Positions 61,600 to 64,000 of a stretch of DNA of 64,000 nucleotides are shown here, piece after piece. Position 1 is the stretch's first letter. Each line of letters starts with the position of its first letter. Below the pieces are notes generated by a model, which had not been told where the DNA came from, did no database searches, and saw nothing but the letters and a program-made list of their open reading frames with translations. The position numbers and the translations under genes are program-made. This stretch comes from Chondrus crispus (taxonomy: Eukaryota; Rhodophyta; Florideophyceae; Gigartinales; Gigartinaceae), in the NCBI RefSeq assembly GCF_000350225.1, contig NW_005178994.1:43658-107657 (forward strand), given 5' to 3'.

Positions 61600-64000
61600 G
61601 ACGATCCTCCTCGCGCCAAGCCTCAATAAACAAGCCACCCCGTCGACCGCTTCGGTACGCGCGCAATCGCAGAGCCGAACGGACGAAGCGGCAATTTGCT
61701 TCTTCAAGAAGCAAAATTATAAGGTCACGGCAACGATCGGACAACGACGCGCGATGATGCGCGCCATTACGCCGGTTCTAGATTCGGGCGCCGGCCCGAA
61801 TCTGATCAACCTACGCTGTGTGGCAGAACCGTGGCGCGCTGCCATCCAGTCCGCGCGGAGCTCGCCGCTCATCGACGCTTCGAATAGGTCGATGAAGGCC
61901 CTCGGCGAGCTCAAACTGTACGTCCGGATTGGTGAGTTCGTCGCGAGCGTACTGTTCCTGGTCGTCCCCAACCTTGCGGTGGACTGTATCTTCGGAACAA
62001 CGTTTCTGGATCGCCACGTGAAGGCGATCCTGCCACCGCAGAGGAAGGTGCTGTTCCATCATGCGCCGTCCGTAGCGCTGACGGGAGTCACACCTTCGAG
62101 GCACGACCGCAAGATGGCCTCGAGGGGACGGTCCCAGCAGCTCCCGCAGGAGGAAAATTCGGCCGACCAGAAGCTCGCGCAGTTCCCGACGAACGTACCG
62201 TCACGAAAAATTCGCGTGGTCAAGGGGGTCACGATACCCCCGATGACCCAAGCGATGGTACGCGTCGCAACACCGGTTGGGGGGCTTTGCTTCCTGCAAA
62301 ACCACCCCAAAACGGCGCATAAGAATTTATGCCTGATGGCCCAGGAGGTCATGGACCTCTTCCCGGGCGAACCGTTCACGGTGCTGGTCAGCAACTTTGG
62401 GAACCGCGCAGCCCACGTCCCCAAGCATACCGTTGTCGGTCTCGCGTTGCAATCCCCGGCACATATCCTGACACTTGGCGTGTCGGCCCCCGGAGAGGCC
62501 GACGCTAAGGAAGGGGGAGGGAACAAAAATAATTCCTCGACCGCTACGGAGGAACAGGCGCGACGCGAACAACCAGCTACGGATGATGGCAGAAGAAAAT
62601 CCTCCGCCACTACGGAACGATACGCGCGTCGCAAAGAATCCACTACGGACGACAGCAGAATTAATTCCTCGCCCGCGGGGGCATGTGCGCAACGAGAAGG
62701 ACCCGTTACGGACAATGGCAGAATTAAATCCACAACCGCTACAGGAGGAGGCGCGCGACGCGAAGAACCGGAAACGGACGACGCCCACAGTGGCAATCCC
62801 GCTAACGCGGATGAGCTGACTGATATGGACGCGGAGAAGACCCGCCCGTGGGAAGAAGACGTCCATATTGGTGCAGAAGACAGTACCGTCCGGTCGGAAA
62901 TTATGCACATGCTGTCCGAGTTCAAGGACATGTGGTCCGGCCACTTGGGTAAGATCGATGCTACGAGGCATCGCATCGAGCTGAAGCCCGGTGCGAAGCC
63001 GATCTACCAAGCACCCTACCGAGCCGGACCCATCGCGCGCGAGAAGGAGAAGAAGGAAATCAACCGCATGCTGCGCGAGGGAGTCATCGACCCGACATCG
63101 GCCGAGTGGGCGAGCCCCGTGGTCTTCGTCCCTAAAAAGGACGGGACCATGCGGTTCTGCGTGGACTATCGCAAGCTAAACGCCGTTACGGTTCGCGACT
63201 CCTACCCACTACCGCGCATGGAGGAATGCATCAACTCGCTCGGCGATGCCACTGTCTTTACCACGCTAGACTGTAATAGCAGGTATTGGCAGGTGGAGAT
63301 CGCCGAGGAGGACCGCGATAAAACTACGTTCGCGTCGCATTCGGGCCTCTACCGCTTTCTACGCATGCAGTTCGGTCTCAAAAACGCACCCGTGACATTT
63401 CAACGAGCGGTCGACATCATCCTGTCCCGCGTGAAATGGGAGACCGCGCTGGTCTACCTCGATGACGGCATTGTCTACTCGAGAACCGTTACGAAACATA
63501 TGGCCCACGTGCCCGAGGTACTACGGCTGCTACGTACCGTGGGCGTGTCGCCAAAATTAGCGAAGTGCACGTTTTTCGACACCTCCGTAACCTATCTCAG
63601 GCAAGTTATCCGTCCGGGACAGTTGGAGGTGGAGCGACACAACGTCATCGCGATCGAGCGCGCGCGCGCCTACGAACCAAACGGAACTGCGATCCTTTCT
63701 CGGGATGTGCAACGTTTACCGACGGTTTGTGCAAGGATTCGCGAAAATCGCCGCGCCGCTGAATAAGAAGACCGGCAAGAATCAGCCCTACGAGTTCGAG
63801 ATCTTAACCGATGCGGAATACGCGGCGTTTGACGAATTGAAGCGGCGCCTCGTGTCGCCGCCAATCCTCGCGCTGCCCCGCTACGGACGGAAATATACTT
63901 TGGACACCGACGCGTGCGGACACCAAGTGGGTTGCGCCCTTCTACAGGAGCAACACGATGGAGGTACTCGACCGATCAGATATTGGAGCCGCGCGTTGAC
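61600..64000 (+). CDS. Gypsy-3 protease, reverse transcriptase and RNase H start (fossil, partial)
   Basis: A protease motif VLDSGAGPNLI (about 61.78 kb) precedes a spacer with four diverged repeats of about 30 residues (62.55-62.8 kb, unit core RREEPETDD). Reverse transcriptase then follows with FCVDYRKLNAVTV and the YLDD box (about 63.46 kb), and RNase H begins with LDTDACGHQVGCALL (about 63.9 kb). The region runs off the window. Confidence 0.8.

Larger units (their letters stand above)
58316..64000 (+). mobile_element. Gypsy-3: Ty3/gypsy element fossil, cut by the window edge
   Basis: A 5' LTR of about 672 bp, a primer-binding site, gag, protease, reverse transcriptase and the start of RNase H are visible; the rest lies beyond the window. 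It is related to Gypsy-1: both gags share the pattern before a YRTYRL motif, and the pol sequences are alike. It sits inside Gypsy-4 gag, so it is younger than that copy. A few interruptions are present. Confidence 0.82.

Noticed and set aside
1-64000. tRNA or rRNA genes
   Set aside because: Scanning by eye found no cloverleaf with the usual A and B box sequences and no rRNA-like stretch; a covariance-model search would settle this.

Overview
The window looks like nuclear DNA of a multicellular (florideophyte) red alga, with the compact, intron-poor gene islands and LTR-element deserts known from genomes such as Chondrus crispus. This is inferred from gene content and layout, not from a database match. 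About 13.5 kb of host genes is followed by about 50 kb of layered transposable elements. No rRNA, tRNA or CRISPR array was found.

Host island (about 0.5-13.6 kb). In order: importin-5/RanBP5 (+), a kynurenine-formamidase-like alpha/beta hydrolase (-), RanGAP1 (-), the succinate dehydrogenase flavination factor SDHAF2 (+), a LolD/MacB-type ABC ATPase with one 108-bp spliceosomal intron (-), two p24/TMED cargo-receptor-like genes facing each other (+ and -), and a protein with two copine-like C2 domains (-). Spacing is tight: the SDHAF2 and ABC stop codons are 6 bases apart. Two genes serve the Ran nuclear-transport cycle and two serve early secretory traffic. Short tandem repeats sit in several promoters, and a telomere-like tract next to a perfect hairpin lies at 11.56-11.68 kb.

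DNA-transposon belt (14.2-19.6 kb, again at 40-42.8 kb). It holds a pogo-like remnant with TA flanks, a 440-bp MITE, an internally deleted pogo transposase, a frameshifted PIF/Harbinger transposase and, further on, a pogo-like transposase split by a solo LTR.

LTR-element nest (19.8 kb to the end). A Ty3/gypsy chromovirus (Gypsy-1) starts at 19,822. Its gag carries a reversed solo LTR (target duplication CCTAG) and its pol carries a young copia element with 342-bp LTRs that differ at two sites. A second gypsy element (Gypsy-2, 43.3-51.0 kb) carries between integrase and 3' LTR an antisense ORF that begins with a histone H3-like tail. Fragments of an older gypsy family (Gypsy-4) follow, with an extra Cys/His-rich ORF before gag. 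Its gag is interrupted by Gypsy-3, which runs off the right edge. All these elements are treated as fossils; only the copia element looks close to whole.

The most unusual signals are the antisense H3-tail ORF, which lacks lysine at the positions of K4, K9 and K27; the recurrence of antisense ORFs between integrase and 3' LTR; and a set of perfect palindromes that look like snap-back repair scars.
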